From positions 4,898,001 to 4,962,000 of the forward strand of contig CBDIQW010000001.1 in NCBI GenBank assembly GCA_965283955.1: 64,000 nucleotides of DNA, written 5' to 3'. The translations under genes and the position numbers were made by a program. Below are positions 39,782 to 50,668 of this stretch, piece by piece (positions within the stretch are counted from its first letter, which is position 1; the number at the start of each line of letters is the position of its first letter). The DNA is from Emticicia sp965283955. GTDB taxonomy: Bacteria; Bacteroidota; Bacteroidia; Cytophagales; Spirosomataceae. The notes beneath the pieces are model-generated. The model made no database searches and was not told where the DNA came from. It saw only the letters and a list, made by a program, of their open reading frames with translations.

Positions 39782-39805
39782 GTACAGTTTTTGTCAAAAC
39801 TGTAC
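39782..39805 (+). repeat. Second perfect hairpin before mbnP-like gene
   Basis: GTACAGTTTT / AAAACTGTAC with a four-base loop, followed by non-T sequence. With the preceding hairpin it makes a tandem pair 140 bases before the MbnP start. Confidence 0.6.
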
Positions 39806-39944
39806 CTAATGGTTTTGTTTAGGTTTGAAATAAACTTGAAAATAATCATTTAATTTCCAGTAAACCGTTTATTATCAATTGTTTATATTTCTGTGGTTTG
39901 TTCGCCACGGACTTATTTTTACATTTATTTTTAGTTAAAAACAC

Positions 39945-40745
39945 ATGAAAAATTTATCAAAATTATTCTTGGCAATCTTCGCAGCTACATTAATTATTTC
40001 TTGCCATAAAGAAGATGAAATTGGACCAAATGACAAAAATTCGGTAGTTATTGAATTTGATAATCGCATCGGCGACCAAAAGCTTGTTTTGGGTACAACC
40101 AAAGCAAAAAATGCTGCTGGTGAGGAATTTACGGTTACAAAACTTAATTATTTTGTATCGAATATCGCTTTGAAAAAAGAGAATGGGGAAGTTGTAAAAT
40201 TTCCTGACCAATATTTCTTGGTGCGTCAATCAGAGGCCAGTTCTTTGAACATTACTTTGAAAGATGTGCCTGCGGCAAACTATACGGGTCTTACTTACAC
40301 AATTGGAGTTGATAGCTTAAAATCTATTTCTGATGTGGCTCAACGCACGGGCGTACTCGACCCCGCTTCGTATGGTTCAGATAATATGTATTGGTCGTGG
40401 AACTCAGGCTATATTTTCTTCAAAATGGAAGGAACGTCGCCCGCAATTCCTGCAAATATGATGGGCATGACCGAATATCAATTCCATATTGGTGGTTTTG
40501 GTGGTCGTACAGCCAAAACACCAAATAACCTTAAAACACTCAATTTTACTTTTTCGGCAGCTACTGTCAGAAAAGATATTGCACCTGCTATTCATATCAT
40601 AAATGATATAAATAAAGTTTTCAGTGCAAAAAATCAGATTAGCATTGCAAAATCATATATGGTTCATGCTCCTGCTGCGGGTACTGTCATTGCCGAAAAT
40701 TACGCTCAAAGTTTCATCGTTGACCACGTTCATAACGACCATTAA
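39945..40745 (+). CDS. MbnP family lipoprotein, copy 1
   Basis: 266 residues with a lipobox (ATLIISC, Cys20). MbnP of the methanobactin system is the periplasmic copper-binding partner whose Trp is oxidised to kynurenine by MbnH. Here the key sequence is NMYWSWNSGYIFFKMEG (W150, W152), preceded by the family's EFTVTKLNYFVSNIAL and IGVDSLKSISDVAQRTGVLD. The end is rich in possible copper ligands (FIVDHVHNDH). The mbnH-like gene overlaps its stop by one base, so the two are translated together. The full methanobactin biosynthesis set is absent, so the role in methanobactin uptake is not implied. Confidence 0.85.
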   Translation: MKNLSKLFLAIFAATLIISCHKEDEIGPNDKNSVVIEFDNRIGDQKLVLGTTKAKNAAGEEFTVTKLNYFVSNIALKKENGEVVKFPDQYFLVRQSEASSLNITLKDVPAANYTGLTYTIGVDSLKSISDVAQRTGVLDPASYGSDNMYWSWNSGYIFFKMEGTSPAIPANMMGMTEYQFHIGGFGGRTAKTPNNLKTLNFTFSAATVRKDIAPAIHIINDINKVFSAKNQISIAKSYMVHAPAAGTVIAENYAQSFIVDHVHNDH

Positions 40746-41788
40746 TGAAATTAAAAATCCTAACTATGGTAGTTAGTAGTGTTGTTTATCTGGGAGTTGC
40801 GTGTAATAGCGACAACTCCCAAGATATTGCACCTGACGAGCCGTTCGCTGTTCCAGCCAATTTTCCAAAGCCAGTCTATGATTTTGCTAAAAATCCTATT
40901 ACACAGAGCGGTTTTGAATTGGGTAGAGAATTATTTTATGAAGGCGATTTATCGAGAGATGGAACAATTTCATGTGCCGAATGTCATAGTCAAGCATCGG
41001 GTTTTACACATCATGGGCATGATGTGAGTCATGGAATTGATAATTTGCGAGGGATAAGAAATGCTCCTCCGATTCAGAATATGGCTTTTCAGAAAGAGTT
41101 TTTCTGGGATGGAGGCGTGTTTGATTTAGATTTATTTTCGATTGCACCGATAGAAAATCCAGTAGAAATGGATGAAAAATTGGGAAATGTACTCGAAAAA
41201 CTCCGAAAAAAAGAAAAATATACTACACTTTTTCAGAAAGCCTATGGAAGTAAAGAAATTACAACCGAGCGTTTTTTGAAAGCACTTTCGCAGTTTATGA
41301 CTTCGTTGGTTTCGGCCAATTCTCGCTATGATAAGTACGTCAGAAAAGAAGTAGGAGGAACACTGACCGAAGAAGAACTGGCAGGAATGGAGATTTTCAA
41401 GCAAAAATGTGCTTCGTGCCATTCGGGGGAACTTTTCACTGACCAAAGTTATCGAAATAATGGTTTGGCGGTTTATAATGCCGAAGATACGGGACGTGGC
41501 AGAATCACGCAAAACGAAAAAGATAATTATAAATTTAAAGTTCCGAGCCTCAGAAATGTAGCAATTACTGCCCCTTACATGCACGATGGGCGTTTTTATA
41601 CGCTCGAAGCGGTGCTAAGACACTACAACGAATCAGTTTTGGATGTGCCAACGCTCGACCCATCGCTTAAAAATGGGCAAAAATTGGGTATTCAAACCAC
41701 CGCTGATGAACAGAAAAAGCTGATAGCTTTCTTGAAAACATTGACTGATAATGAGTTTTTGACAAACAAAAGATTTGCAGCACCGTAA
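40745..41788 (+). CDS. MbnH/MauG-type di-haem cytochrome c peroxidase, copy 1
   Basis: 347 residues, lipobox LGVAC (Cys20). Two CxxCH haem sites, CAECH (77-81) and CASCH (222-226), and ITAPYMHDGRFYTLEAVLRH as the distal-ligand/methionine loop. Other family blocks are NFPKPVYDFAKNPIT, HDVSHGIDNLRGIRNAPP and DTGRGRITQNEKDNYKFKVP. MbnH oxidises tryptophan of MbnP through a bis-Fe(IV)-type state. Start ATG at 40745, overlapping mbnP. A second pair is at 52617-54442. Confidence 0.88.
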   Translation: MKLKILTMVVSSVVYLGVACNSDNSQDIAPDEPFAVPANFPKPVYDFAKNPITQSGFELGRELFYEGDLSRDGTISCAECHSQASGFTHHGHDVSHGIDNLRGIRNAPPIQNMAFQKEFFWDGGVFDLDLFSIAPIENPVEMDEKLGNVLEKLRKKEKYTTLFQKAYGSKEITTERFLKALSQFMTSLVSANSRYDKYVRKEVGGTLTEEELAGMEIFKQKCASCHSGELFTDQSYRNNGLAVYNAEDTGRGRITQNEKDNYKFKVPSLRNVAITAPYMHDGRFYTLEAVLRHYNESVLDVPTLDPSLKNGQKLGIQTTADEQKKLIAFLKTLTDNEFLTNKRFAAP

Positions 41789-41833
41789 AGGGTTGTAGGT
41801 TGAGATTTTAACCTGTTTGAAAATATATAAAAA

Positions 41834-42217
41834 TTGGATTTAATCAAGAAAATAGGGACAATCGGTTTATGTGGCTTGCTAATGTTGCGAGTCATGATAG
41901 CTCCTATTGTTTATCTTGAATATGAATTCAATAAAGAGTTTATCATTAAGAATTATTGCGTAAACAAGAATCGCCCACAACTACATTGTGATGGAAAATG
42001 CTATTTAGCTAAAAAGTTAAAAGCTGCCGAAGAGCGTGACAATCATCAATCGAAAGTTAACTCATTCAAACAATTGCTGGAGATATACCATCGTTGCCAT
42101 ACATGTAATATTCCACATTTGACTAAAGTCATTTCAAGCCCAATCTTCAACTACACTTACTTAAACAATTATTTTTTATCTCCCATTGCTTCAATTTTGA
42201 AGCCTCCGCAGCTTTAG
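41834..42217 (+). CDS. Small Cys-motif membrane protein, copy 2
   Basis: 127 residues if TTG at 41834 is the start; this gives MDLIKKIGTIGLCGLLML, which aligns with copy 1. ATG at 41882 is the alternative but would cut the helix. Cys42, Cys52 and Cys56 lie in NYCVNKNRPQLHCDGKCYLA, and the end is ASILKPPQL. It lies 98 bases before TonB receptor 1, after the MbnH gene. A metal-binding or chaperone role for that receptor pathway is a guess. Unnamed family. Confidence 0.62.
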   Translation: MDLIKKIGTIGLCGLLMLRVMIAPIVYLEYEFNKEFIIKNYCVNKNRPQLHCDGKCYLAKKLKAAEERDNHQSKVNSFKQLLEIYHRCHTCNIPHLTKVISSPIFNYTYLNNYFLSPIASILKPPQL

Positions 42218-42314
42218 GAATCTCATATAAGTCATTTTTCTATCATTCGTATTCGTCCATTCTAAGAATAGGGGGCAATACGAGCGTATTATGTTATACC
42301 TAAGTCAATAAAAA

Positions 42315-44689
42315 ATGAAAAAAATATTATTTATCATAGTATCAATACTCTCTATTAATTTAAGTTTTGCTCAAAAGTCAATTAAAGGAAAAATCTACGA
42401 TGCTAATACAAAAGAACCTGTTGTTGGGGCAACTGTAAAAGTAGAAAATACCTCAGTTGGTGCAATAACAGATATTAGTGGAACTTTTGAAATAAAGGCC
42501 AATGCTACAAAATTAGTCATTACGAATATTGGTTACGAAACCAAAACAATTGATGTAATTGAAGGAAAAAGTCTCTCAATTTCGCTCGAAACGGCATCAG
42601 AAGATTTACAAACGGTGGTTGTAACGGGAAATCGTGAAGCAAGTTTGCGTACCGAAACACCCATTGCAATCTCGAAACTTACGCCTAAACAAATTGACGA
42701 AGCTAAAGCTACTTCTATTTTCGAGGTCATCAATAAAACCCCAGGTGTAATGATGGTAAACCTCAATAACGAGCAACACTCAATGTCGATTCGCCAACCA
42801 ATGACAACCAATGCGTACTATTTATATTTGGAAGATGGTGTGCCGATTCGTCCGATGGGGGTTTTCAACCACAACTCCTTGCTCGAAATGAATCAATTTA
42901 CGGTAAGTTCGATTGAAGTGGTAAAAGGCCAGTTTCTTCAATCTACGGACCAGAAGCCGTTGGTGGTGCAGTTAATTTTGTTTCACAACGCCCAACGGCA
43001 GTGCCAACAGCACGAGTAGGTTTGCAGTTCGACCAATGGGGTTATCGTAGAGTACAATATGGTGCAGGGGCTACGATTGGTAAATTTGGAATTTATTTGG
43101 GTGGTTTGGTAGCAGAGCAAAATGATGCGTGGATGACCAGTTCGGATTACACAAAAAATGCCCAATATGCACGTTTAGAATATCAGATTTCACCTAAAGC
43201 ACGCCTTATTTATACACTTTCTTACGCAAAATATAACTCTCAAACGAGCGGTAGTGTAGATAGCGTTGCTTTTTATAATCGTCAGTATATTAGTACAACT
43301 GATTTTACTTATCGTAAATCTTACTCGCTTCGTACACGCCTTACTTTTGAAAAAGATTGGAGTAATGGTTCTCAATCATTTATCACTGTTTTTGGTAGAG
43401 ATAACAAACATGGGCAAAACCCAAGTTATGGTATTCGTTGGACTTCGGGAGCAACCACTGCTCGTGGAGAAATTAACTCAAATGACTTTAAAAGTTTGGG
43501 TGTAATTGCACAACATACCCAAAACTTTAAGTTTTTAAATTCTAAAGCAATCATCGGTACAACCGTAGATTTCTCGCCAAATGATTATTGGTCATATCAA
43601 ATTGATTTAGCCGCTCAACTGAGAGCAGATAAAAAATCAGTTGAAAAATATACTATAACCAAAGAACGTCCAGATATTAAAATCGCAGACTATAACGCAG
43701 ACATTCGCAATTCAGCGATTTATTTGCAATATGACTTCGAGCCAATCAAAAACCTAAGACTTTCGGCGGGTTTACGCTATGATAATATGTCGTTCGACTT
43801 CGTAAATAATCTTGACGTTGATAAAACAACTGGCGAAGCCATTGGAGGGCCAAAAACCTACACTAAAACAACACCAAAACTTGGTCTGACCTACAATTTG
43901 GGCAATGGTAAAGGGCTATATGCCAATTTCTCGAAAGGTTTTGCTCCATCGGGCTTAACAGCTATTTTCCGCAAAAGACCAACTCCTGCGGCTAATGGAG
44001 ATTTATTTTACTACAACCTAATACCTGCAACATTTAATAATGCCGAAATCGGTGGTTGGGCATCATTACTCAAAAACAAGATTTATGTAGATGCTTCACT
44101 CTATCAAATGAGCGGCACAAATGAATTACTAAACATTCGTCAGCCTGATAATTCAACCGATTATCAAGCTGCTGGTAAGACACTTCATAAAGGCGTTGAA
44201 TTAGGACTAACTTTCAAACCAAGCAAACAATTAATGTTCCGTGCAGGTGGTACTTATTCGGTACATCGTTTTGTTGAGTTTGTTTTGAGTCAGAGAGCTT
44301 CCGATGCCTTGAAAGATGTAAATGGTAAAGATATGCCTTCTGCACCACGTTGGTTATGGAACTCTGAATTAAGTTATTATCCAACTTGGTTGAAAGGTTT
44401 CCGTACATCAGTTGAATGGCAGCACGTAAGTAAATGGTATCAAAATCAAATTAATACCATTTCTTATGATGGGTATGACTTAGTGAACTTCCGAGCAGGG
44501 TATCAATGGAAAGGTATTGAAGTTTACACAAACATCATGAATCTTACGGACGCACTTTATGCAAACCAATGCCACTCGTGGTAATGCTGCAACTGATCGC
44601 TGACCTTTCATTACCATGGAGCCAGTCGGAATATTTTGAATTTAACAGTCAATGCTCCGGCTCAGAAAACTAACCGGCTTTACATATAA
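42315..44689 (+). CDS. TonB-dependent receptor 1 with carboxypeptidase-like N-terminus, three frameshifts
   Basis: An outer-membrane receptor of about 790 residues. The signal peptide ends LSFAQ; a carboxypeptidase-regulatory-like domain follows (IKGKIYDANTKEPVVGATVK), then a plug (TVVVTGNREASLRTETPIAI, LEDGVPIRPMGVFNHNSLLE). The first shift near 42930 separates VVKG from PVSSIYGPEAVGGAVNFVSQ. The barrel (43001 onward) runs through LRYDNMSFDFVNNLDVD, and two shifts (about 44570 and 44610) precede the repaired ending NATRGNAATDR ... GASRNILNLTVN, which stops at 44689. Ligand unknown; the MbnP/MbnH neighbours suggest a metal or metallophore. Confidence 0.85.
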
Positions 44690-44742
44690 CACGTCGGATT
44701 CTGGAAACCATAATTTAGGATTTAACGTAATTAATAAACAAC

Positions 44743-45993
44743 ATGAATATGAAAAATAATATTAGTAATAAGCATTTATCCTTGGATTGTAAAATGGCAT
44801 TTTATCGGCGGAATAATCTCAGCTCCCATTGTTATTTTACTTGCACTTACTGGCTTAATCTATTTGTTTAAAGATAAGTACGAAGCACCTCAAAAAGCCG
44901 CTCTTGCCCATATTGACCAAAAAACTGAAAACAAAATGAGTTTTCAAGAACAATGGCAATTGGCAAAAAAAGAGTGGAAAAAAGTGCCATCAGGCATAAT
45001 TGTTCCTCAATCAGAAAACGAGGCTACGGAATTTATTTCAGGGAAATTTTCTCATAAATCACATTTGTACATCGACCCATTTGCCCAAAAAGTTAAAGGC
45101 ATCATCAATGTCAGTGAAACAGATATGTTCAAAGTGCGTAAACTTCATGGAGAGCTTTTGCTGGGCAGCTATGGCACAAAAGTAGTTGAGTTAGTGGCCA
45201 GTTGGATGGTAGTGTTAATCATCACAGGTCTTTATCTTTTTTGGCCAAGAGGTGGTGGAATAAAGAGTTTTTTTACCGTTCGTACCAACCAATCCAAACG
45301 CATATTATTTAGAGATATACACGCACTTTCTGGTTTTTGGTTTTCACTTTTTCTCTTACTTGTTTTAGCTGGAGGTTTACCTTGGACTGATGTTTTTGGC
45401 AAAAGTTATCAATGGGTTCAGAAAGTAACCAATAGTGGTTATCCACGTACTTGGGAAGGAAAAGGAGTAAAATCTACTCCTGTCGGTGAACCCTTGGCAT
45501 TGGATGAAATAGTACTTAAAGCAAAAGCTTTGAAATTAGATGGTACGACTATTATAGAATTACCAGAAAGTCCTACGGGTGTATATAGTATCTATAATGA
45601 AACTACCAATCTGAGTTCTATGGAAAAAATTCACCTTGACCAATACTCTGGAGAGGTTTTGATAAAAAACACTTGGACAGATATAGGTTTAATGATGAAA
45701 AGTAGGCAGTGGGTAATGGCCTTTCATCAAGGAGAGTTTGGACTATGGAATTGGTTGTTAATGATATTTATTGCCACTGGCCTTTTACTATTAAGCATCA
45801 CAGCTATCGCTACTTACTTTGTAAGAAAAAAGGTTGGTTCATTAAGTGTACCAAATGTGCCAAAAACCTAAGCCCAAGTATGGCATTAGTAATAGCAATT
45901 GTTGTCTTGGGTGTAATACTACCATTGTTTGGTCTGAGCGTATTACTCATCTTCTTGATTGATAAATTTAGACCTAAACAAAGCTTGGCTTAG
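44743..45993 (+). CDS. PepSY membrane protein 1 (PiuB-like), two frameshifts
   Basis: About 417 residues of the PepSY-associated TM helix family, linked to ferric-siderophore reductase-type systems. I start at the ATG at 44743. A shift near 44785 joins it to WIVKWHFIGGIISAPIVILL. The body has a PepSY domain (YIDPFAQKVKGIINVSETDM), TM helices (WMVVLIITGLYLFWPRGGG, GFWFSLFLLLVLAGGLPWTD) and WVMAFHQGEFGLWNW with a probable haem or metal His. A second shift near 45866 restores PKNLSPSMALVIAIVVLGVI and the last helix to 45993. It lies directly after TonB receptor 1. Confidence 0.8.
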
Positions 45994-46065
45994 AGAAGGA
46001 TAACAAAGAATCAAACTTGGTTTGAACGGTAAACTATTGCTTAAAATCTCTTTAAATCTATTCCT

Positions 46066-46203
46066 ATGAAACACTTTGAACATTTGCCAACCGAACAGCA
46101 AAATAAATTGAAAAGCATTCTATTTTATACAATCCGAACGATTCAGATTACACTGATTTGTTTAGTGCCTATAATCATTGCTATCATTATTTACTCACTT
46201 TAA
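46066..46203 (+). CDS. Small single-pass membrane protein, unknown function
   Basis: 45 residues: MKHFEHLPTEQQNKLKSILF, then TIRTIQITLICLVPIIIAII and a short end. It lies between PepSY protein 1 and TonB receptor 2 on the same strand, with a plausible single helix. Too short for most gene finders and without a known family. Confidence 0.5.
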   Translation: MKHFEHLPTEQQNKLKSILFYTIRTIQITLICLVPIIIAIIIYSL

Positions 46204-46263
46204 TTTAATATTCAGACAGACAAAAACGCACTTAGTCGGCTGTTCGATTAAAACAAAAAATAA

Positions 46264-48636
46264 ATGAAACGAATAATAGTCTTTATATTTAATATATTGA
46301 TAGTGAGTGGCTTATATGCTCAGTCTATCAAAGGAGTTATCAAAAATCAAGCAGGAGAAGGTATTGTTGGAGCAAGTGTTGCTGTTTTGAATACTCCCAA
46401 AGGTTCAATTACAGACAAAAATGGTGCTTTTGAAATTTCCTTATCAAAAGGCAAATACAACGTTTCGATTTCGGCCATTGGTTTCGCTTCTAAAATAGAA
46501 TCAATCGCAGTAAGTGGTACAACTTCGTTAGAGGTTACGCTGAAAGAAAGCTCACAAGAATTGGGTGAGGTAGTAGTTACTGCTGATAAAACCGAAACAA
46601 ATTTGTTGAATACGCCCGTGGCAGTTTCTTCAATTTCGGCAAAAAAAGTGGAAGATGCTCGTATTTGGGAACTGGCCAACCTTACGGCTATCGTTCCTAA
46701 TTATTTATATTCCGAATTGGGCGTAGCTTTTCAGCAAATACAATCAATCAGAGGTGTGCAAGTATTTTCAGAAAACCCTGCCGTAGCCACTTATATTGAC
46801 GATGTAAATGCTCTGGATATTATCGGAGGAGGCTTTCAAATGGCTGATATTGAGCGTATTGAGGTGCTTCGTGGGCCACAAGGAACACTTTTTGGGCGTA
46901 ATGCCATGGGTGGGGTTGTGAATATCATTACTAAAAAACCAACCAATCGCACGAGTGGTTTTGCAGAAGTTGGTTTAGGAAATTTAGGTTTACAACGCTA
47001 CAATGTAGGTTATAAAACGCCATTGGTAAAAGATAAATTATTTTTCGGTATAAACGCACTTTACACCAAACGTGATGGTTTTTTGAAAAACGACACAACT
47101 GGACGTGGAAAAACCGCCACGAATATTCAAGGTGTTAGGGTTGGAGATGAAGAAAGCCTTTATGGAAATGCCTATTTAAGATGGTTTCCGAGTGCAAAAT
47201 TTAGTGCAACGCTAAACTTGAAAGCTCAAACCGATAAATCAGATGCTACGGGTTTTATGTTGAGCGTACCTGACGAAAAATTGGCTTTTGCTAATCCTGA
47301 CAAAATTTATTTAACACGCATTGGCAATCATCAACGTAATGTTTTGAATACATCATTGAATTTGAAATATTACGGTTCGGGCTTTACGCTGACTTCGGTT
47401 TCGGCTACCCAAAATATCGGAATGGCTTATAAAAACATTGATTTCCCAGGCTATTATAGTACTTTTTATGACAAAGAAGTGGGCGAAATGCTGCCACCAC
47501 AAACCGTTTTTACGCAAGAATTTAGAATCAACTCAAACAAAGCTGATTCAAAACTGAATTATTCAGCAGGTATTTTCTATTTTAATCAAACGGGTTACGA
47601 ACCAACCACAAATACAGTTTATAAATTAGACCCAAATAATTTCGTGATTTCACGTAATAAATCGGTAAATGATGGTTTAGCAATTTATGGACAAGTGGGT
47701 TATAAAATCACAAAGTCGCTCGAATTAACGGCTGGTTTACGCTATGACAACGAAAACCGCAAAGCAATTTTCAATGGCTTTGGTGATGCGATGTTGATGA
47801 ATGGAGTAATTACCAATCTAAAACCTGATACAACAGCTTCGGGCAAATACACGGCAGTTTCACCTAAGTTTGCTTTGAATTTTTTGATTAGTCCAAAATC
47901 AAGTATTTATGCAAGTTATACCAGAGGTTTCAGAGCGGGCGGTGTAAATGCTTCACGCTTACCAAAAGGCGTTTCTCAGACTTTCGACCCAGAATTTTCT
48001 GACAATTTTGAAGTTGGTTTCAAGGCTTCGGGCATGGAAAACAAACTTCGTGTCGGGCTTACTGCTTTCTTAATCAACTGGAAAGGCTTACAAACCTTCA
48101 ATTTAGTAGCTCCGTTTACGTATGCTCGTGAAAACTTGGGCGATGTACAAACTCGTGGAATTGAATTTGAAGGAACAATTATTCCTGTAAAAAATCTTGA
48201 ACTCGATGCTTCATTGGGTTTGAATAGCGGTAAATACCAAGATTTTACGCTTACACGAGTAAACTTTACGACTTTCACCGAAGAAAAAATCAATGTCTCG
48301 GATAAAAAATTAACTAATGCCCCTAATCATACGTTTTTCTTGGCGGCACAATATGGTATCCCACTCACAAAAACAGCTAAGTTGAGTTTACGTGGCGAAT
48401 ATCGTTCGGTTGGGAAATTCTTTACCGATTTACAAAACACACTCGAACAACCAAGTTATAGCTTGATAAATACTCGTGTGAATTTGCAAGTAGCCAATTT
48501 CAATTTGGCGTTTTGGGTACAAAATATCGGCAACACTCGCTATTTGATTTACGGTTCGGGTGATACAAGCTTTGGCCGTTCGGTCAGAATGGCATCGCCT
48601 CGCACTTTAGGTGCAACGCTTACCTATAATTTTTAA
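46264..48636 (+). CDS. TonB-dependent receptor 2
   Basis: An intact 790-residue outer-membrane receptor. Signal peptide (IVFIFNILIVSGLYAQ), carboxypeptidase-like domain (IKGVIKNQAGEGIVGASVAV), plug (ELGEVVVTADKTETNLLNTP, IERIEVLRGPQGTLFGRNAM) and a barrel ending in RTLGATLTYNF with the terminal Phe. TonB-box-like sequence is TEVVVTADKT-type (GEVVVTADKT). Closest in style to siderophore/cobalamin-type receptors (YDNENRKAIFNGFGD, YASYTRGFRAGGVNAS). Ligand unknown. It begins about 60 bases after the small membrane protein, and a terminator-like hairpin follows. Confidence 0.9.
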   Translation: MKRIIVFIFNILIVSGLYAQSIKGVIKNQAGEGIVGASVAVLNTPKGSITDKNGAFEISLSKGKYNVSISAIGFASKIESIAVSGTTSLEVTLKESSQELGEVVVTADKTETNLLNTPVAVSSISAKKVEDARIWELANLTAIVPNYLYSELGVAFQQIQSIRGVQVFSENPAVATYIDDVNALDIIGGGFQMADIERIEVLRGPQGTLFGRNAMGGVVNIITKKPTNRTSGFAEVGLGNLGLQRYNVGYKTPLVKDKLFFGINALYTKRDGFLKNDTTGRGKTATNIQGVRVGDEESLYGNAYLRWFPSAKFSATLNLKAQTDKSDATGFMLSVPDEKLAFANPDKIYLTRIGNHQRNVLNTSLNLKYYGSGFTLTSVSATQNIGMAYKNIDFPGYYSTFYDKEVGEMLPPQTVFTQEFRINSNKADSKLNYSAGIFYFNQTGYEPTTNTVYKLDPNNFVISRNKSVNDGLAIYGQVGYKITKSLELTAGLRYDNENRKAIFNGFGDAMLMNGVITNLKPDTTASGKYTAVSPKFALNFLISPKSSIYASYTRGFRAGGVNASRLPKGVSQTFDPEFSDNFEVGFKASGMENKLRVGLTAFLINWKGLQTFNLVAPFTYARENLGDVQTRGIEFEGTIIPVKNLELDASLGLNSGKYQDFTLTRVNFTTFTEEKINVSDKKLTNAPNHTFFLAAQYGIPLTKTAKLSLRGEYRSVGKFFTDLQNTLEQPSYSLINTRVNLQVANFNLAFWVQNIGNTRYLIYGSGDTSFGRSVRMASPRTLGATLTYNF

Positions 48637-48647
48637 TATTCAACCTT

Positions 48648-48685
48648 ACAGAAGGGCGTAAAACCCCTTCTGTTTAACCTTTTTG
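48648..48685 (+). terminator. Terminator-like hairpin after TonB receptor 2
   Basis: A nine-pair stem (ACAGAAGGG / CCCTTCTGT, loop of eight) followed by TTAACCTTTTTG. The following gene starts only four bases after this, at 48689, so read-through is possible. Confidence 0.5.
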
Positions 48686-48688
48686 TTT

Positions 48689-49845
48689 ATGAGAAAAGTT
48701 ATTTTTTTAATTTCTTTGATGCTTTCTTGTTTGCAGTTTGTTTTTGCTCAAACTCCCGAAGAAAAAGAAGATTCAAAGATGAAACGCCACATGGAAATGA
48801 TGAAAATCATTATGACCAAACCCAAAGAAGACATCAAAACTATTGGGGTTTATGTGTATGATGGTTTTAATACGCTCGATGCCGTCGCTCTTATCAAGTG
48901 CTTTCTGAATTGATGAAAGTGGATATTTTTTTCGTAGCCAAAAAGAAAGGGCTTGTCAAAAACCAGAGAGGTTTGGAAGTAAACGTAACGAAATCAATAG
49001 CTGAGGTAGATAAACTCGATATTTTGGTGATTCCAGGAGGAGCAAAAGAGACATTTCTACAAACCCAAGACCAAGAGGTTTTGGACTGGATTCGTAAGAT
49101 TGATAAAACTTCGGTTTATACAGCAAGTGTTTGTACTGGCGGCTGGATTTTAGGAGCTACTGGACTTTTAGAAGGAAAAAGCGTTTCGTGCAACTGGTAT
49201 CGTGCCGATGAAATCATGAAAATGTATGGAGCTTCTTACAAACCCGAACGCTATGTGCGTGATGGCAAATATTGGACATCAGCAGGGGTTTCGGCTGGAA
49301 TTGATATGGCTCTTGGAATGATGAACGAATTGATGGGTGAAAAATACACGAAAGGCGTAATGCTCGATTTGGAGTATGACCCAAAACCTCCTTACGATGC
49401 TGGTTCGGTAAGTAAAACCGACAAAATTGTAGCTGATATGATGCTCGAAATGTATGATGCAGGCTTAAAAGATTATTTTTCAGATGAAAAAGCAAAACGA
49501 GAAACAGCATCGAGAGAGAAAAAAGTAAATGAAGGTCGTTGGCCAGAATTGGATGAATATCATGAGGTAATGTCGAAAACTTTTCACCCTGCCGAAGCAG
49601 GCGATTTAAAACCAGTTTATGCCAATGCGGCTGAATTAGCTACCAAAGCAGAGGTGTTGAAAAAATCGGCTGTTCCTACTAAATACCAAAAAGATGGCGT
49701 AAAGGAAAGTATCGAATTGCTCGAAAAAGAATCAGCAGCTTTGGCAAAAATGGTGAAGAAAAAGAAATCGGAAGAAGAGTTAAAAAAGGCTATTTTTGCA
49801 TTACATGACCGCTTTCATGAGGTCATGGAAAAATGTCATCATTAA
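48689..49845 (+). CDS. Secreted DJ-1/PfpI-family protein with His-rich helical C-terminus, one frameshift
   Basis: About 385 residues. Signal peptide MRKVIFLISLMLSCLQFVFA, then a DJ-1/PfpI (GATase1-like) domain: TIGVYVYDGFNTLDAV, ILVIPGGAKETFL, YTASVCTGGWILGATGLLEG (nucleophile Cys) and WTSAGVSAGIDMALG. The CTGG elbow is that of isonitrile-hydratase/GlxA-like members. A shift near 48890 splits VAL and YQVLSELMKVD. The C-terminal 130 residues form a helical region with KTFHPAEAG and HDRFHEVMEKCHH, so metal or haem binding is plausible. Function unknown; its place in the block suggests metal or metallophore handling. Confidence 0.72.
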
Positions 49846-49867
49846 ATTATAAACCCAATCAATTTCA

Positions 49868-50662
49868 ATGAAAAAGTTATCGTTATTTCTTTTGTTATTC
49901 GTTGCTACCAGCCTTTTTGCTCATGAATTTTGGTTAATGCCAAGTAAATTTCGATTGAATCTGGGTGAAACCTTCAATCTTCAATTATTCGTTGGCGAAG
50001 ATTTCATGGGCGATGTTTGGGCAAATCGTAAGAAAAGATTGTTAAAACTAATACACCACAGCAATGCTTCACAAAAAGATTTAACGGCACTTGCTCTCAA
50101 AAGCGATTCTTTGCCGATTCCTCTCAAATTCGATAGAGAAGGCACACATCTACTTTCGATGGAATCAAAAAACTCATTTATTGCCTTAGAAGCCGACAAA
50201 TTCAATGACTATTTGATTGAAGATGGAATTGAGAATATCTATGAACTGAGAAAGAAAAATGGTGAAATGAATAAACCATCGAAGGAATTGTATCGCCGTT
50301 GTGCCAAAACTTTGATTCAAGTCGGAAATAAATTTGATGAAACTTACAAGAAAAACACCCAAATGACACTGGAGATTATTCCACAGAAAAATCCGTATCA
50401 AATGCAAGTGGGCGATGAAATAACATTTAAGGTTTTATTCCAAAACAAACCGCTGGGTAATAAAATGATTGTGGCGTGGCATAAAACCGATACCGAAAAA
50501 ACTACGCATGAAAAACTAAAAACGGATGCCAACGGTATTTTGAAAATGAAATTGGATAAAGCAGGTTATTGGATGATAAGCACTGTTCACATGATTGAAG
50601 TTAAAAATAACTCTAATGCCAATTACCAAAGTTTTTGGGGAAATCTGACGTTTTCACTTTAA
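49868..50662 (+). CDS. DUF4198 periplasmic protein
   Basis: 264 residues with a signal peptide (SLFLLLFVATSLFA) directly followed by HEFWLMPSKFRLNLGE. Cleavage after Ala18 would leave His19 as the N-terminus, a feature of histidine-brace copper sites. DUF4198 proteins are linked to nickel, cobalt or copper uptake (NikK-like). The rest is beta-sandwich-like (LEIIPQKNPYQMQVGDEITF, KLDKAGYWMISTVHMIEV). It sits 22 bases after the DJ-1 gene and 6 bases before PepSY 2, so co-transcription is likely. Confidence 0.8.
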   Translation: MKKLSLFLLLFVATSLFAHEFWLMPSKFRLNLGETFNLQLFVGEDFMGDVWANRKKRLLKLIHHSNASQKDLTALALKSDSLPIPLKFDREGTHLLSMESKNSFIALEADKFNDYLIEDGIENIYELRKKNGEMNKPSKELYRRCAKTLIQVGNKFDETYKKNTQMTLEIIPQKNPYQMQVGDEITFKVLFQNKPLGNKMIVAWHKTDTEKTTHEKLKTDANGILKMKLDKAGYWMISTVHMIEVKNNSNANYQSFWGNLTFSL

Positions 50663-50668
50663 AAGCCT

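Noticed and set aside
39945..41788. Complete methanobactin operon
   Set aside because: MbnP and MbnH homologues are present, but I see no MbnA precursor peptide, MbnB or MbnC gene in the window.
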